Shown: positions 18,174 to 26,956 of the stretch, in pieces | Layout: each line of letters begins with the position of its first letter | Position numbering within the stretch: position 1 is the stretch's first letter | NCBI GenBank assembly: GCA_964592595.1 | Contig: CAZQFH010000007.1 | Span: forward strand, 41,528 to 105,527 | Reading direction: 5' to 3' | Source: UBA5536 sp964592595 | Lineage (GTDB): Bacteria; Bacteroidota; Bacteroidia; Bacteroidales; F082 | DNA length: 64,000 nt | Made by a program: the position numbers and the translations under genes | Notes under the pieces: model-generated | What the model was told of the DNA's origin: nothing | Databases searched by the model: none | Seen by the model: the letters and a program-made list of their open reading frames with translations, nothing else

Positions 18174-19625
18174 TTGAAGCGGATTCTTAATTTGTTTTTT
18201 ATCATTATCTTTTTTTTACCGGTGTTTGCTGATGGCCAGCTACAGAGGATTGATAGTTTGTATCAGTTACTTGATAAGCAGCAGGGCGATCAGCGGATAG
18301 AAACGATGATTCATTTGTCGGAAGCATATCGCCTGGTATCCTATGATAAAAGTCTGAAAACTGCTCAGGATGCCGTTGTTTATGCTGAGGCTGAAGGTTT
18401 TCAGCGCTTAAAAGCCAAGGTATTGAAGTCAATGGGAATCAGTGCTTACCAGAGTGATGATTATGAGCTGGCACTTAGTTATTATCAACAGGCAATAAAA
18501 GCCTACGAAAAGGCTGATGATCAGATTGGTAAGGCTACTGTATTGAATAATACAGGGCTTATTTATAAACAGTTGGGAGATAATGTAAAAGCCTTGGAAT
18601 TTTATCAGGAAGCCTATGATATACAGTTCAAAATGAATGATGTAGGTGCTTATGCTACTACCAATATCAATATTGCTGGAATTTATTATCAGCGTGGAGA
18701 ATTAAATAAGGCCTTTGATGCTTATTATCAGGCTCAGCTTCTTTTTGCGGAATTAAAGGACAGCCTGCGTTATGCTCAGGTAACCAATAATTTGGCTAAT
18801 GTTTACTGGCAATGGAATCAGAATGAAAAAGCGTTACAATTATTAGATGAAGCTAAAAGTATTTATCAGGGTTTTTATGCCATATCAGATCTATCGCGGA
18901 TTTATTACACCCAGGGTTTGATTTATGCGTATGATTTTGCTGATTACAAAAAGGCACTGGATAGGTTTAATGAATCACTTGCCTTGCGCGAAAAGCTTGG
19001 TAATCCGCTTGGTACTGCCAATGTGTTGATTAATATTGCTAATATCTGGATGGAGCAGGAACGTTACGAAGAGGCTTTTTTGTTTTATCAGCGCGGACTG
19101 CGAATACATGAAACCATTGGACATACTGACGGTATTTTAATGGCATATTATTATATGGGAATTGCCAATCAAAAGCTTAACCGTTTTGATGAATCAAATG
19201 TGTGGTTAAAAAAGTGTGAAGAAAAATCCGAAGAAACAAATAGCAGGCTTTACGAAGATTTAATTTTGGAAGCCAGAATGAAAAATGCTTCTGGTTTAGG
19301 TGATTACACTGCATTTTTAGGGTATTTTGATGAGTTTGTTATTGCCCGTGATTCTCTCGCAAATGTTTTCAGCAATCTTCAGACAACAGATGCGCAAAAC
19401 AGGTATCAACTGAAAGAATATGAATCGCAGCTTGCTTCGGTTGCAAAGGAAAATGACCAGCTGAAAAGTCGATTTTTAAGCTATCAATATACTTTTTATG
19501 CTATCCTGGGTTTGTTGTCTTTGATGTTTTTATATGGAATGCTAAAATTTGTTTTAATCAGATTTAGAAGCAACATTCAAAATAAACAACAGAAACGTAA
19601 AAATTATCCACTTTCTGATAAATAG
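18174..19625 (+). CDS. TPR-repeat membrane sensor without kinase domain
   Basis: A 483-residue protein: signal peptide (KRILNLFFIIIFFLPVFADGQ), about seven TPR units (residues 30-380), a coiled coil around 405-435, one transmembrane helix (YTFYAILGLLSLMFLYGMLKF) and a 25-residue basic cytoplasmic tail. The start is a TTG; no better one precedes the signal peptide. Bacteroidota commonly have TPR-TM-histidine kinases next to LytTR regulators. Here the kinase is absent and only 84 nt separate the stop from the LytTR gene, so there is no room for a split kinase. How the signal crosses is unknown. Confidence 0.85.
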   Translation: MKRILNLFFIIIFFLPVFADGQLQRIDSLYQLLDKQQGDQRIETMIHLSEAYRLVSYDKSLKTAQDAVVYAEAEGFQRLKAKVLKSMGISAYQSDDYELALSYYQQAIKAYEKADDQIGKATVLNNTGLIYKQLGDNVKALEFYQEAYDIQFKMNDVGAYATTNINIAGIYYQRGELNKAFDAYYQAQLLFAELKDSLRYAQVTNNLANVYWQWNQNEKALQLLDEAKSIYQGFYAISDLSRIYYTQGLIYAYDFADYKKALDRFNESLALREKLGNPLGTANVLINIANIWMEQERYEEAFLFYQRGLRIHETIGHTDGILMAYYYMGIANQKLNRFDESNVWLKKCEEKSEETNSRLYEDLILEARMKNASGLGDYTAFLGYFDEFVIARDSLANVFSNLQTTDAQNRYQLKEYESQLASVAKENDQLKSRFLSYQYTFYAILGLLSLMFLYGMLKFVLIRFRSNIQNKQQKRKNYPLSDK

Positions 19626-19626
19626 T

Positions 19627-19658
19627 TTTGGTGTAATAAAGAAGAAATTATACCTTTG
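19627..19658 (+). promoter_or_regulatory. Promoter of the LytTR regulator gene
   Basis: TTTG (19627-19630), 20 nt, TACCTTTG (19651-19658). It gives the regulator its own transcription start, independent of the TPR gene. Confidence 0.7.
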
Positions 19659-19709
19659 ACTTTTAAAACCAACCTATTACCTTTTTGAATACAGCAACGC
19701 GGCCTCCAT

Positions 19710-20459
19710 ATGTATAAAGTTGTAATTATTGATGATGAGCTAAGTGCTCGGGAAGTTATAGCGCATCAGTTATTACGTTGTTGCGATCGGGTTGAGCTTG
19801 TTGGCGAAGCCGATGGGGTGGAAAGTGGTATTGCCTTGATTGAAGCCACGCAACCTGATATTGTTTTGCTCGACATCAATCTGAAAGATGGTTCGGGCTT
19901 TGACCTGCTTAGGGAGTTGGATCAGATTCGATTCAAACTCATTTTCATCACAGCTTATGATCGCTTTGCGCTGAAGGCTATCAAATTCAGTGCGTTGGAT
20001 TATTTGCTCAAACCTATCGACTCGGATGATTTTGCGCACGCCATAAAAAAAGCCTTGTCATCACTAGAATCTGAAAATCAAAACCTGAAGCTGAATGCTT
20101 TTTTCAATAATTTTAAATTTATCAATCAGGAAGCCCGAAAAATGGTGCTGCATACTGCTAACAGCATTTACCTGATAAATGTTGCTGATATCATTCGATG
20201 TCAGGCCGAGAATAATCAAACCCGTTTTTACCTTACTAATGGCGACCAGTTGCTGGCTTCTAAAACCCTCAAAGAATTTGATGAATTATTGAGTGATTAT
20301 CAATTTATCAGGGTGCATAAAACGCATCTCGTAAATGTAAATTTTATTGAACGCTTTGATAAGCTTCACAAACTGCTGCTGATTCTTAAGGACAAATCGA
20401 TCGTACCTGTTGCTTTGCGTCGTAAAGATGAAGTGCTGAGCAGAATACAAAAATTATAA
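19710..20459 (+). CDS. LytTR-family response regulator
   Basis: A 249-residue regulator. The receiver domain (1-120) has the acidic pocket D8/D9, phosphoacceptor D55 (IVLLDINLKDG), T81 and K101 (LLKPI). The LytTR DNA-binding domain (about 145-247) shows INVADIIRCQAENNQTRFYL and FIRVHKTHLVNVNFIERF. It would bind direct repeats upstream of target genes when phosphorylated. It follows a TPR sensor without a kinase, so its kinase is encoded elsewhere or it uses another phosphodonor. The downstream PLD gene begins within 15 nt and may be co-transcribed. Confidence 0.93.
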   Translation: MYKVVIIDDELSAREVIAHQLLRCCDRVELVGEADGVESGIALIEATQPDIVLLDINLKDGSGFDLLRELDQIRFKLIFITAYDRFALKAIKFSALDYLLKPIDSDDFAHAIKKALSSLESENQNLKLNAFFNNFKFINQEARKMVLHTANSIYLINVADIIRCQAENNQTRFYLTNGDQLLASKTLKEFDELLSDYQFIRVHKTHLVNVNFIERFDKLHKLLLILKDKSIVPVALRRKDEVLSRIQKL

Positions 20460-20473
20460 CTTTGTCTGATGGA

Positions 20474-21553
20474 ATGAAAACCATCAGAGAACCATATCAT
20501 CTTTTTGCTGATCCGATAAGGTATTACCATGCCATGTTGGATGATATTGACTTGGCTCGGGATTATATTTTTTTGGAAACATACCGTATTGGTAATGATT
20601 CTATTGGGGTACGTTTTAAGGAAGCATTGATGCGAAAAGCCCGGATGGGTGTGGAAGTGAAAGTATTAGTCGATTTCTGGGGCGGGTCAGCTATTAATAA
20701 TCATTTTGCAGAAGATTTAAGAGCCTCAGGGGTTGAGATTCGTTTTTTTGAAAAAATTAAGTTTAATACGGATATCTTCACCAGAAGTCATCGCCGAAAC
20801 CACAGAAAGTTGCTTTTGATCGATGATGACATCACTTATATAGGTTCGTCCAATCTCACTGATTATAATCTCAATTGGCGCGAATCGGTTTTAAGGATGA
20901 CAGGAAGCGTTACTTTGGCTTTTAAAAAGGTGTTTAAGCAGGATTACAAGATTTATAATACGTATGTTTTTTCGAATAAAAATAATTACCTCCGACTGAT
21001 TCATCACCAAGGTTTTGAGATTGTGCGCGACATGCCTTCTATAACCAGGCAACGGATCATGCGAAAATACATTCAACTCATCAAAAAGGCAGAAAAATCT
21101 ATAGTGATTGTAACACCTTATTTCTTGCCGGGTTTTATATTGCGCAAAGTTCTGATGGCGGCTGCCGAAAAGGGTCTGGATGTTAAAATTATCATTCCCA
21201 AACGATCTGATGTTGGCCTTGTTGATATCCTGCGAAATAAATATATGGGTCAACTACATGAAAGCGGTATGCAGTTGTTGCTTTATCGTTCTCATAATTT
21301 ACATGCAAAATTGTTATTGTTAGATGATCAGCTTTTTAGTATTGGCTCCTCAAATTTTGATTACCGCTCTTTTCGATATATGTACGAAATTGTGATGCTG
21401 GGTGACGACTCTGATATTGCAGGGCAAGTAAAGAGCTTTGTAATTGAGACGATCGAAAATACCGATTTGTTCGATTACGAACAATGGAAAAGACGGCCGA
21501 TTATCAGTCGTTTTTTTGAATGGTTACTCATTCCTTTTAGGCATTTACTCTAA
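20474..21553 (+). CDS. Cardiolipin synthase-like phospholipase D protein
   Basis: About 359 residues with two HKD motifs: HRRNHRKLLLIDDDITYIGSSN and HNLHAKLLLLDDQLFSIGSSN. These are the paired active sites that join phosphatidylglycerol molecules or transfer phosphatidyl groups. The N-terminal membrane helices of classical ClsA are absent, as in the shorter ClsB-like group. A TTG at 20462 is also in frame; the ATG at 20474 is preferred. It follows the LytTR gene closely, suggesting shared transcription. Confidence 0.88.
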   Translation: MKTIREPYHLFADPIRYYHAMLDDIDLARDYIFLETYRIGNDSIGVRFKEALMRKARMGVEVKVLVDFWGGSAINNHFAEDLRASGVEIRFFEKIKFNTDIFTRSHRRNHRKLLLIDDDITYIGSSNLTDYNLNWRESVLRMTGSVTLAFKKVFKQDYKIYNTYVFSNKNNYLRLIHHQGFEIVRDMPSITRQRIMRKYIQLIKKAEKSIVIVTPYFLPGFILRKVLMAAAEKGLDVKIIIPKRSDVGLVDILRNKYMGQLHESGMQLLLYRSHNLHAKLLLLDDQLFSIGSSNFDYRSFRYMYEIVMLGDDSDIAGQVKSFVIETIENTDLFDYEQWKRRPIISRFFEWLLIPFRHLL

Positions 21554-21602
21554 TTTACAAGATAATACAAAAAGTAGTGAGAAAAATTTCAGGCTGATAA
21601 AA

Positions 21603-21634
21603 TTTGGCCATCACGAAGTAATACCTTACCTTTG
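21603..21634 (+). promoter_or_regulatory. Promoter of rocD
   Basis: TTTG (21603-21606), 20 nt, TACCTTTG (21627-21634), 54 nt upstream of the ATG. Confidence 0.7.
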
Positions 21635-21688
21635 TACAGCTTTTGTTAGCAAATTAACAATAAATAAACCCTATAAAAATACCTTATT

Positions 21689-22912
21689 ATGACAGAGAAA
21701 ATGACCTCGCAGCTGGCCATGGAACTGGAAGACAAACATGGTGCTCATAACTATCACCCACTGCCTGTTGTTTTAGCCAAAGGCGAAGGTGCACGCGTGT
21801 GGGACGTTGAAGGAAAAGAATACTATGATTTTCTTTCTGCTTACTCAGCTGTAAACCAAGGCCATTGTCATCCCAAAATCATTGGTGCGCTTACAGAGCA
21901 AGCTAAAACCTTAACGTTGACTTCAAGGGCATTTTTTAATGATGTGCTTGGCGTTTACGAAAAATTTGCCACGGAATATTTTGGCTATGATAAAATTTTA
22001 CCCATGAATAGTGGAGCCGAAGGCGACGAAACAGCTTTAAAGCTTTGCCGTAAATGGGCTTATGAAAAGAAAGGCGTACCTGAAAATCAGGCTAAAATTA
22101 TCGTTTGCGACGGCAACTTTCATGGCCGTACAATTACGGTAATCAGTATGTCAACCGACCCTGATTCAAGAGTAGGTTTTGGCCCTTACACGCCTGGTTT
22201 TATCACGGTTCCCTATAATGATCTCGCTGCACTGGAAGAAGCTTTAAAAGATCCAACTGTAGCAGGCTTCCTGGTTGAACCTATACAGGGTGAGGCTGGC
22301 GTATTTGTGCCGGATGAGGGCTACCTTAAAAAAGCTTACGACCTCTGTAAATCAAAGAATGTATTGTTTATTGCTGATGAAGTTCAAACCGGAATTGCAC
22401 GAACCGGAAAACTTTTGGCTTGCGATCACGAATGTGTTCGTCCGGATATCCTGATCCTTGGCAAAGCGCTCTCTGGTGGTGTTTATCCTGTTTCGGCAGT
22501 ATTGGCAGATGATGAAATAATGCTGACCATCAAACCGGGCGAACATGGCTCAACCTTTGGCGGAAATCCTTTGGCTGCCCGCGTTGCTATTGCTGCTTTG
22601 GAAGTGGTTAAAGAAGAAAATCTGGCTGAAAGAGCTGAAACATTGGGTAAGATTTTCCGCGATGAAATGAGAAAAATCAATAGCAAAATGATTGAGCTGG
22701 TACGTGGAAAAGGCTTGCTGAATGCTATCGTAATTAAGCCAAAGAATGGTAAAACAGCGTGGGATGTATGTGTCAAGATGGCTGAAAATGGTGTGCTGGC
22801 TAAGCCTACACATGGCCATATCATTCGTTTTGCGCCACCGCTTGTTATCACCGAAGTGGAATTAAGAGAAGCCATCGAAAGGATTAAAAAGTCAATTCTT
22901 TCTTTTGAGTAA
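21689..22912 (+). CDS. rocD: Ornithine--oxo-acid transaminase
   Basis: A 407-residue class-III PLP aminotransferase that converts ornithine and 2-oxoglutarate to glutamate semialdehyde and glutamate. It shows MNSGAEGDETALKLCRKW, the FHGRTITVISMS motif, LVEPIQGEAGV, the Asp of LFIADEVQTGIARTGK, and the PLP lysine in LILGKALSGGVYPVSA. The N-terminus (HNYHPLPVVLAKGEGARVWDVEGKEYYDFL in part) is typical of ornithine aminotransferase rather than acetylornithine aminotransferase. Single gene with its own promoter and terminator. Confidence 0.93.
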   Translation: MTEKMTSQLAMELEDKHGAHNYHPLPVVLAKGEGARVWDVEGKEYYDFLSAYSAVNQGHCHPKIIGALTEQAKTLTLTSRAFFNDVLGVYEKFATEYFGYDKILPMNSGAEGDETALKLCRKWAYEKKGVPENQAKIIVCDGNFHGRTITVISMSTDPDSRVGFGPYTPGFITVPYNDLAALEEALKDPTVAGFLVEPIQGEAGVFVPDEGYLKKAYDLCKSKNVLFIADEVQTGIARTGKLLACDHECVRPDILILGKALSGGVYPVSAVLADDEIMLTIKPGEHGSTFGGNPLAARVAIAALEVVKEENLAERAETLGKIFRDEMRKINSKMIELVRGKGLLNAIVIKPKNGKTAWDVCVKMAENGVLAKPTHGHIIRFAPPLVITEVELREAIERIKKSILSFE

Positions 22913-22931
22913 TCACTATTAAAAGTAATAA

Positions 22932-22962
22932 AAAAAGACCGGTCGATTTGGCCGGTCTTTTT
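22932..22962. terminator. Bidirectional terminator between rocD and sodB
   Basis: AAAAAGACCGG (22932-22942) pairs with CCGGTCTTTTT (22952-22962) between two convergent genes. Confidence 0.8.
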
Positions 22963-22983
22963 CATTGAGTCTTGTTTGTTAGA

Positions 22984-23607
22984 TTAAATTGCGTTAGCGT
23001 AGTTTTTTGAGACTTCCTCCCAGTTCACTACATTCCAGAAAGCACCAACATAATCAGGGCGTTTGTTTTGATACTTCAAATAATAGGCGTGCTCCCATAC
23101 GTCAAGTCCGAGTAAGGGTGTACCTCCACATTCAGAAACGTCCATTAATGGATTATCCTGATTTGGTGTAGAACAGATTTCCAAACTTTTATCACTGTTT
23201 ACACAAAGCCATGCCCAACCGCTTCCAAAACGGGTTTTGGCTGCAGTATTAAATTTTTCCTGCATAGCTTCAAACGAACCAAATGCCTTGTTGATGGCTT
23301 CGGCTAACTCACCTTGGGGTTTTCCGCCGCCGTTGGCTGACATGATATTCCAAAACAAACTGTGATTAAAATGTCCACCGCCGTTATTACGCACTGCTAC
23401 AGGGAATTTGCTGATGTTTTTAAGCAATTCTCCAAGAGACATATCAGCCATTTCTGTATCTTTTACGGCTGCCATCAAGTTATTGAAATAGGCTTTATGA
23501 TGCCTGGTGTAATGGATTTCCATTGTCATAGCATCGATATGTGGCTCTAATGCGTCGTAAGCGTAAGGTAATGAGGGAAATTGTAAGTCTTTTACTTTTG
23601 AATTCAT
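22984..23607 (-). CDS. sodB: Superoxide dismutase (Fe/Mn family)
   Basis: A 207-residue enzyme that dismutates superoxide. Metal ligands are visible as the first His in HYTRHHKAYFNN, the second His in HFNHSLFW, and Asp/His in LDVWEHAYYLKYQNKRPDY. The aromatic WAWL of SGWAWLCVN is present. Iron versus manganese use cannot be decided safely from sequence; related Bacteroidia enzymes can use both. No signal peptide. A 19-bp palindrome resembling a PerR box lies 33 nt upstream of the ATG, which fits peroxide or metal control. Confidence 0.96.
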   Translation of the reverse strand: MNSKVKDLQFPSLPYAYDALEPHIDAMTMEIHYTRHHKAYFNNLMAAVKDTEMADMSLGELLKNISKFPVAVRNNGGGHFNHSLFWNIMSANGGGKPQGELAEAINKAFGSFEAMQEKFNTAAKTRFGSGWAWLCVNSDKSLEICSTPNQDNPLMDVSECGGTPLLGLDVWEHAYYLKYQNKRPDYVGAFWNVVNWEEVSKNYANAI

Positions 23608-23639
23608 GATGTTTTAAGCTTTTTGTTTTGAATTTTTTA

Positions 23640-23658
23640 ATTTAGAATGATTCTAAAT
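23640..23658 (-). promoter_or_regulatory. PerR/Fur-like palindrome upstream of sodB
   Basis: ATTTAGAATGATTCTAAAT is a perfect 9-1-9 palindrome. As a 7-1-7 element (TTAGAAT-G-ATTCTAA) it differs from the PerR consensus TTATAATnATTATAA at one position per half. Confidence 0.6.
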
Positions 23659-23746
23659 AGATTACACGATAAACACCATAATAGGGATTTTGTTCAGATT
23701 TTTACGGACATGAAATCAGAAACAGTAAAAAGAAATAAAAGGAGCG

Positions 23747-26269
23747 CTAAAACTCGGCAACAAGTTTTAAATTAAGTTGTCTGGGCGTGAGGTAATTAGG
23801 AACAGCATATTGTTGGTTGTTTACATCTTTGATCCAAATATAGGAAACGGTGTTGTTTACTTGTAAAAGGTTAAATACTTCAAGACTGAGCCACATGTTT
23901 TTGATATGTCTGAAAACAGATTTTTCTTTAAGTTTTGTGTGCTCGCCAATCAATTGTTTGCTGAAACCAATATCAACCCTGCGGTAGTCGGGCATACGTC
24001 TGGTTTGTTGGTAGCGTTGTGAATTGGGAGGCCCAAATGGAAGTTTTGTGCCATAAATCAAGCGCAGATGTACCCTAAAAGTGGGATAGTTGGGAATGTA
24101 ATCCTGAAAGAAAACAGAAAACTGCAAGCGTTGGTCCGAAGGCCTTGGGATCATTCCGGGGAATACAGTAACTGTATCAGCAATGATTTGATTTTCTGAA
24201 ATGGGGGTAATGCGTTTTCCTTCTGTATTTACAAAATACTGATAAGAATCGCCTATAACATCTTCCCCGGTTTTCATGAGCGAGAGACTTGCCCAGCTTT
24301 CGATACCTTTTACGAATTCACCATTAACTTTCAGATCAAGTCCTGCTGCATATCCGGTAGCTGATTGATCAGCATAATAACGAATTCTCACATTATCAAC
24401 TTCGTATGGAATGATGTGGCTTAGATATTTGTAATAGATTTCCGAAGTAAATACAAAAGGACGATTCCAGGCCATGAAGTGAAGATCGCTGCCCAAAACC
24501 ACTTGAAAAGATTTCTGTGAACGTGAATCCGGGTATAACGAGCCGTCAAACATTCGGATTTCCCTGTAAAAAGGCGATTGGTTATAGACGCCTGTAGCCA
24601 ATCTGAAAACCATTCTTTTTTGCCAGTTGGGTTTGTAACTCAAGCTTACCCTCGGGCTGAACAGGAGTTCGTTTGCATAATCCCAGTAATTTGCCCTAAG
24701 ACCGGCAGTAAGCATATATTCTGCTTCATTGCGATCCATATATGACCAGGAATGCTGCACAAAGGCATTGGCATTTTTCCACTGCAACTGATTGTGTGCC
24801 CGAGCCACCTGGTTGAGTAATAAATCGGGCCTTGCAGGCTGTGGGTTGGCAATCTGGTCAACAGGGCGTGGCAGTGTAAAGCCGGCAGAATCAACCAATT
24901 CCCATTCGCTCATGCGGTCATCAATGTCTTGTAACTGAAAACGTGCTCCCCATTTAAGTACGTTACGATTTTTAACCCAGGTGCCTTGATGATCGATATT
25001 CAATACAATGGCATCAAAATAATTTCGCGCATGGTCAATAAAGGTTCCAACACCCTGAGCCTGAACTACATTCCCAAACTGTTCACTGCCAAGGGAAGTT
25101 TCTAACCTGCCGATCCAATACTGACCCTGAATGTCGTATGTTTCTGTTTCTGCAGTGCTGTAGGCCGATGCAGTAAGTCGCAGGTCAAGATCTTTGTGTG
25201 GCCGGTGAATCAAAGATAAAGCTCCCATTCCTGTGGAATAATTATCCACTTCCTGACCATCGAAATAGATGTTTAACCGGTAGGCTTCCTGAAAAGTTCC
25301 AAAATCGGTTTGCCGACTTTCGGGAATGAGTTGATACTTATTTCTGGAGTAATAAGCCAGTGCATTTAATTCCCATTTGGGATTGAAAGTGTAAGTAATA
25401 AAACTCTGAATATCAGTAAAATCCGGTCTGTATGCTCCTTTGGTTTCCAGTGCATTTAAAATGTAGGAGGTAGTTTTGTAGCGTGCTCCAAGCAAATAAG
25501 TGAATTTATTTTTACTTCCTTCAACATGCATTTCGGCACCCAGCAAACTAAGTGCAAGCGATGCAGCAGTTTCTTCTGGTCTTTTGTAAGTGATATCCAA
25601 TACCGAAGAAAGCTTGTCGCCATATTCAGCGGCAAATCCGCCGGCCGAAAAGGCTATGGAAGATACCAAGCGTGAATTAAGAAAACTGAGACCTTCCTGT
25701 TGTCCCGATCGGATAAGGAATGGCCTGTAAATTTCTATCCCGTTTACATACACCAGATTTTCGTCAAAGTTTCCGCCTCGCACGGTGTATTGGGAGCTAA
25801 GCTCATTATTCGACGAAACGCCGGGCAAAGTTTTAATCAGGTCTTCGATGCCACTTCCAACTGTGGGCAAAAGTGCAGCCTGGCGCGGATCGAGACGAAT
25901 AAGGGTACTGGTATTGACACGCTGGTCAATTACTTCGGCAGCCGGAAGATTTGTTGAAACAGAGCGAAGTAAAATATCGTAAGTGATGTTTTTTCCGGCT
26001 TCGGGGCGAAGCGTTTTGGTATGTGACTGAAATCCTATAAAGCTGAAAACCAAATCGAAAGTGGTGTCAGCGGGTACCATAAGCTTGTACCGACCTTGCT
26101 TATTGGTTGTAGTTCCTCCGGGCAAGCCCTTCACGGCTACATTGGCCAGCTCAATGCCGATTCCTCTCTCGTCTGTTACCTTGCCCGAAACACTTGCCTG
26201 CTGCTGAGCAAACATGATTGAGGGTAAAAACAACATAAGAAATGAGAAATGCTTAAAGATAGTTTTCAA
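23747..26269 (-). CDS. TonB-dependent outer-membrane receptor with carboxypeptidase-like domain
   Basis: An 840-residue receptor. A signal peptide (MKTIFKHFSFLMLFLPSIMFAQ) is followed by a CarboxypepD_reg-like domain (about 25-115: SGKVTDERGIGIELANVAVKG), a plug domain (about 125-225: IEDLIKTLPGVSSNNELSSQYTVRGGNFDE in part), and a 22-strand-type barrel ending in a C-terminal aromatic residue (LNLKLVAEF). Transport substrate is unknown. No SusD partner is adjacent, so glycan import of the SusCD type is unlikely; metal chelate or peptide uptake is possible. The TonB box is not obvious. Confidence 0.9.
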   Translation of the reverse strand: MKTIFKHFSFLMLFLPSIMFAQQQASVSGKVTDERGIGIELANVAVKGLPGGTTTNKQGRYKLMVPADTTFDLVFSFIGFQSHTKTLRPEAGKNITYDILLRSVSTNLPAAEVIDQRVNTSTLIRLDPRQAALLPTVGSGIEDLIKTLPGVSSNNELSSQYTVRGGNFDENLVYVNGIEIYRPFLIRSGQQEGLSFLNSRLVSSIAFSAGGFAAEYGDKLSSVLDITYKRPEETAASLALSLLGAEMHVEGSKNKFTYLLGARYKTTSYILNALETKGAYRPDFTDIQSFITYTFNPKWELNALAYYSRNKYQLIPESRQTDFGTFQEAYRLNIYFDGQEVDNYSTGMGALSLIHRPHKDLDLRLTASAYSTAETETYDIQGQYWIGRLETSLGSEQFGNVVQAQGVGTFIDHARNYFDAIVLNIDHQGTWVKNRNVLKWGARFQLQDIDDRMSEWELVDSAGFTLPRPVDQIANPQPARPDLLLNQVARAHNQLQWKNANAFVQHSWSYMDRNEAEYMLTAGLRANYWDYANELLFSPRVSLSYKPNWQKRMVFRLATGVYNQSPFYREIRMFDGSLYPDSRSQKSFQVVLGSDLHFMAWNRPFVFTSEIYYKYLSHIIPYEVDNVRIRYYADQSATGYAAGLDLKVNGEFVKGIESWASLSLMKTGEDVIGDSYQYFVNTEGKRITPISENQIIADTVTVFPGMIPRPSDQRLQFSVFFQDYIPNYPTFRVHLRLIYGTKLPFGPPNSQRYQQTRRMPDYRRVDIGFSKQLIGEHTKLKEKSVFRHIKNMWLSLEVFNLLQVNNTVSYIWIKDVNNQQYAVPNYLTPRQLNLKLVAEF

Positions 26270-26354
26270 TGGTTCTTAACTGTCAGAGGTTTTCACATAT
26301 TAACCTTAATAACTGTTTTAAGGAAAAATTATTTCGCGATTTCATTAAGATGCA

Positions 26355-26389
26355 TAAAAAAAGCCGCTGCGAAAAGTTCACAGCAGCTT
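26355..26389 (-). terminator. Terminator of rpmB
   Basis: AAGCCGCTG (26361-26369) pairs with CAGCAGCTT (26381-26389) with one mismatch. A T-run follows on the minus strand. Confidence 0.6.
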
Positions 26390-26412
26390 CAAATGCTTTT
26401 CTTTAATTACAA

Positions 26413-26655
26413 TTATCTGCGATAGAGATGACCTTGGTCACTTGCATCTACCATTGCATTATAAATCCCTTTTTTGTTGATGGTGCGCAAACCGGCAGCA
26501 GAAACTTTAAGGGTTATCCATTCTTCAAGCTCGGGCACATAAAAACGTTTGATGTGCAGGTTGGGCTCAAAAGTGCGTTTGCTCTTCTTGTTGGAGTGTG
26601 AAACCTTATTTCCGGTGATCACTTTCTTTCCTGTTATCTGACAAATCTTTGACAT
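26413..26655 (-). CDS. rpmB: 50S ribosomal protein L28
   Basis: An 80-residue ribosomal protein: MSKICQITGKKVITGNKVSHS, then the KRTFEPNLHIKRFYVPE block and a C-terminal LRTINKKGI motif. The zinc-ribbon cysteines of some L28 forms are reduced to the single C5. In many Bacteroidota rpmB is followed by rpmG (L33); here a terminator follows directly and no rpmG is present, so this locus is a single-gene unit. Confidence 0.96.
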   Translation of the reverse strand: MSKICQITGKKVITGNKVSHSNKKSKRTFEPNLHIKRFYVPELEEWITLKVSAAGLRTINKKGIYNAMVDASDQGHLYRR

Positions 26656-26871
26656 GGCGCTTTCTGTTTATAAATGGTAAAACCCCTCAAAAAGGGAGTG
26701 CAAAATAAATGATAATTTTTGGATTACACAAATGCTTCTGAAAAAAAATATTAGTGAATTGAAAATGAGTGGACTGAGAATTAAAAATAATGCTGCTAAA
26801 GGTATTTTTCTGCTTATAAGTCTTGGAGGCAGGACTTTATTTTAAACTGTAAAATTGATTTAGCTTATTTT

Positions 26872-26886
26872 TATTTAGTCTAAATA
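26872..26886. promoter_or_regulatory. DtxR-like palindrome upstream of the SlyD-like gene
   Basis: TATTTAGTCTAAATA is a perfect 7-1-7 palindrome, 11 nt before the -7 element and so covering the -33/spacer region. Confidence 0.5.
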
Positions 26887-26897
26887 GTAAAGATGAT

Positions 26898-26905
26898 TAT
26901 TTTTG
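26898..26905 (+). promoter_or_regulatory. -7 promoter element of the SlyD-like gene
   Basis: TATTTTTG matches TAnnTTTG, 51 nt upstream of the ATG. Confidence 0.6.
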
Positions 26906-26956
26906 CAGCTTTAATTCACAGAAATAAATTATTTAACGCAACATAAACAGAAAGCT

